Below are positions 5,360 through 5,568 of a stretch of 5,568 nt of DNA, piece by piece. The notes under the pieces were generated by a model. The model made no database searches and was not told where the DNA came from. It worked only from the letters and a program-made list of their open reading frames with translations. Position numbers and translations under genes: made by a program. The DNA comes from Acidobacteriota bacterium. Its GTDB lineage: Bacteria > Acidobacteriota > Terriglobia > Terriglobales > Acidobacteriaceae. The stretch spans positions 1-5,568 of the forward strand of contig JAKCDN010000220.1 of NCBI GenBank assembly GCA_021841795.1. Direction: 5' to 3'. Position 1 is the stretch's first letter, and the number at the start of each line of letters is the position of its first letter.

Positions 5360-5568
5360 TTACAGGGTTCCACCAATATAGTTGATGCCCTGATCGGGAT
5401 GATGCGGGTCGATCACCTCGAACACGACATCGTCGCCGGACTTGAGATTGCTGACCACGGCATCGAACTGATCCCTCGTTGCTGTGGGTTGGCGGTTCAC
5501 GTGGGTGATTACAAGGCCCGGCGCCAGCCCTTGCAGATCGGCAAACGATCCCGTGCGCACGGAGTCGA
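5360..5568 (-). CDS. HtrA/DegP-like serine protease, C-terminal PDZ fragment only
   Basis: The last 68 residues of a protein that enters from the right edge and stops with TAA at 5360-5362. The frame stays open to the window end, so the GTG at 5558-5560 is an internal Val codon and not a start. The fragment reads as the second half of a PDZ domain: GSFADLQGLAPGLVITHVN is the helix-turn-strand with the GL-x-x-G core, followed by DQFDAVVSNLKSGDDVVFEV and a short tail ending IGGTL. This pattern matches the final PDZ domain of Do/DegP/HtrA periplasmic proteases, and the GGTL ending resembles acidobacterial examples as I remember them. The protease catalytic triad would lie outside the window and cannot be checked, so a different PDZ-containing protein remains possible. 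It is on the same strand as the peptidoglycan-binding gene downstream, separated by 164 nt and a hairpin. Confidence 0.75.
   Translation of the reverse strand, partial: DSVRTGSFADLQGLAPGLVITHVNRQPTATRDQFDAVVSNLKSGDDVVFEVIDPHHPDQGINYIGGTL

Noticed and set aside
1..5568. Search by eye for tRNA, rRNA, CRISPR repeats, insertion-sequence ends, attachment sites, riboswitches and toxin-antitoxin pairs
   Set aside because: No cloverleaf, spaced repeat array, transposase, terminal inverted repeats or structured leader was seen. Intergenic gaps are all under 170 nt. The divergent region before lysA (1636-1769) is too short and lacks visible structure for a full lysine riboswitch.

Overview
This GC-rich, gene-dense window has the look of an ordinary chromosomal region from a free-living bacterium. 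The C-terminal tail of an HtrA/DegP-like protease at the right edge and the general gene repertoire resemble Acidobacteriota (Terriglobia). That placement is inferred from memory of protein style and was not tested by search. Nothing here suggests a plasmid, phage, transposon or genomic island.

Layout from left to right: (1) a Bax-inhibitor-1/YccA-family membrane protein on the minus strand, cut by the left edge; (2) a complete PfkB/ribokinase-family sugar kinase, also minus; (3) a 134-nt divergent promoter region; (4) lysA, diaminopimelate decarboxylase, on the plus strand, probably starting with GTG; (5) a secreted type-B carboxylesterase with an intact catalytic triad, plus strand, 71 nt after lysA; (6) a small secreted peptidoglycan-binding-domain protein on the minus strand, convergent with the esterase across only 13 nt; (7) a 164-nt intergenic region holding a GC-rich hairpin; (8) the C-terminal PDZ end of an HtrA/DegP-like periplasmic protease, minus strand, running off the right edge.

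Functionally this is a mixed neighbourhood. LysA makes lysine from meso-diaminopimelate, the cross-linking amino acid of many peptidoglycans. The peptidoglycan-binding protein, the esterase and the HtrA-like protease all act outside the cytoplasm. No single pathway joins all six genes, and I do not claim one.

I looked for a hidden system (CRISPR-like repeats, structured RNA, retroelement, toxin-antitoxin pair, nested gene) and found none I can support. The long open frames opposite every real gene are explained by codon-phase alignment together with avoidance of TTA, CTA and TCA codons. The items most worth a second look are the acid-free, strongly basic linker of the peptidoglycan-binding protein, the possible near-leaderless start of the sugar kinase, and the kinase's altered N-terminal sugar-binding motif.
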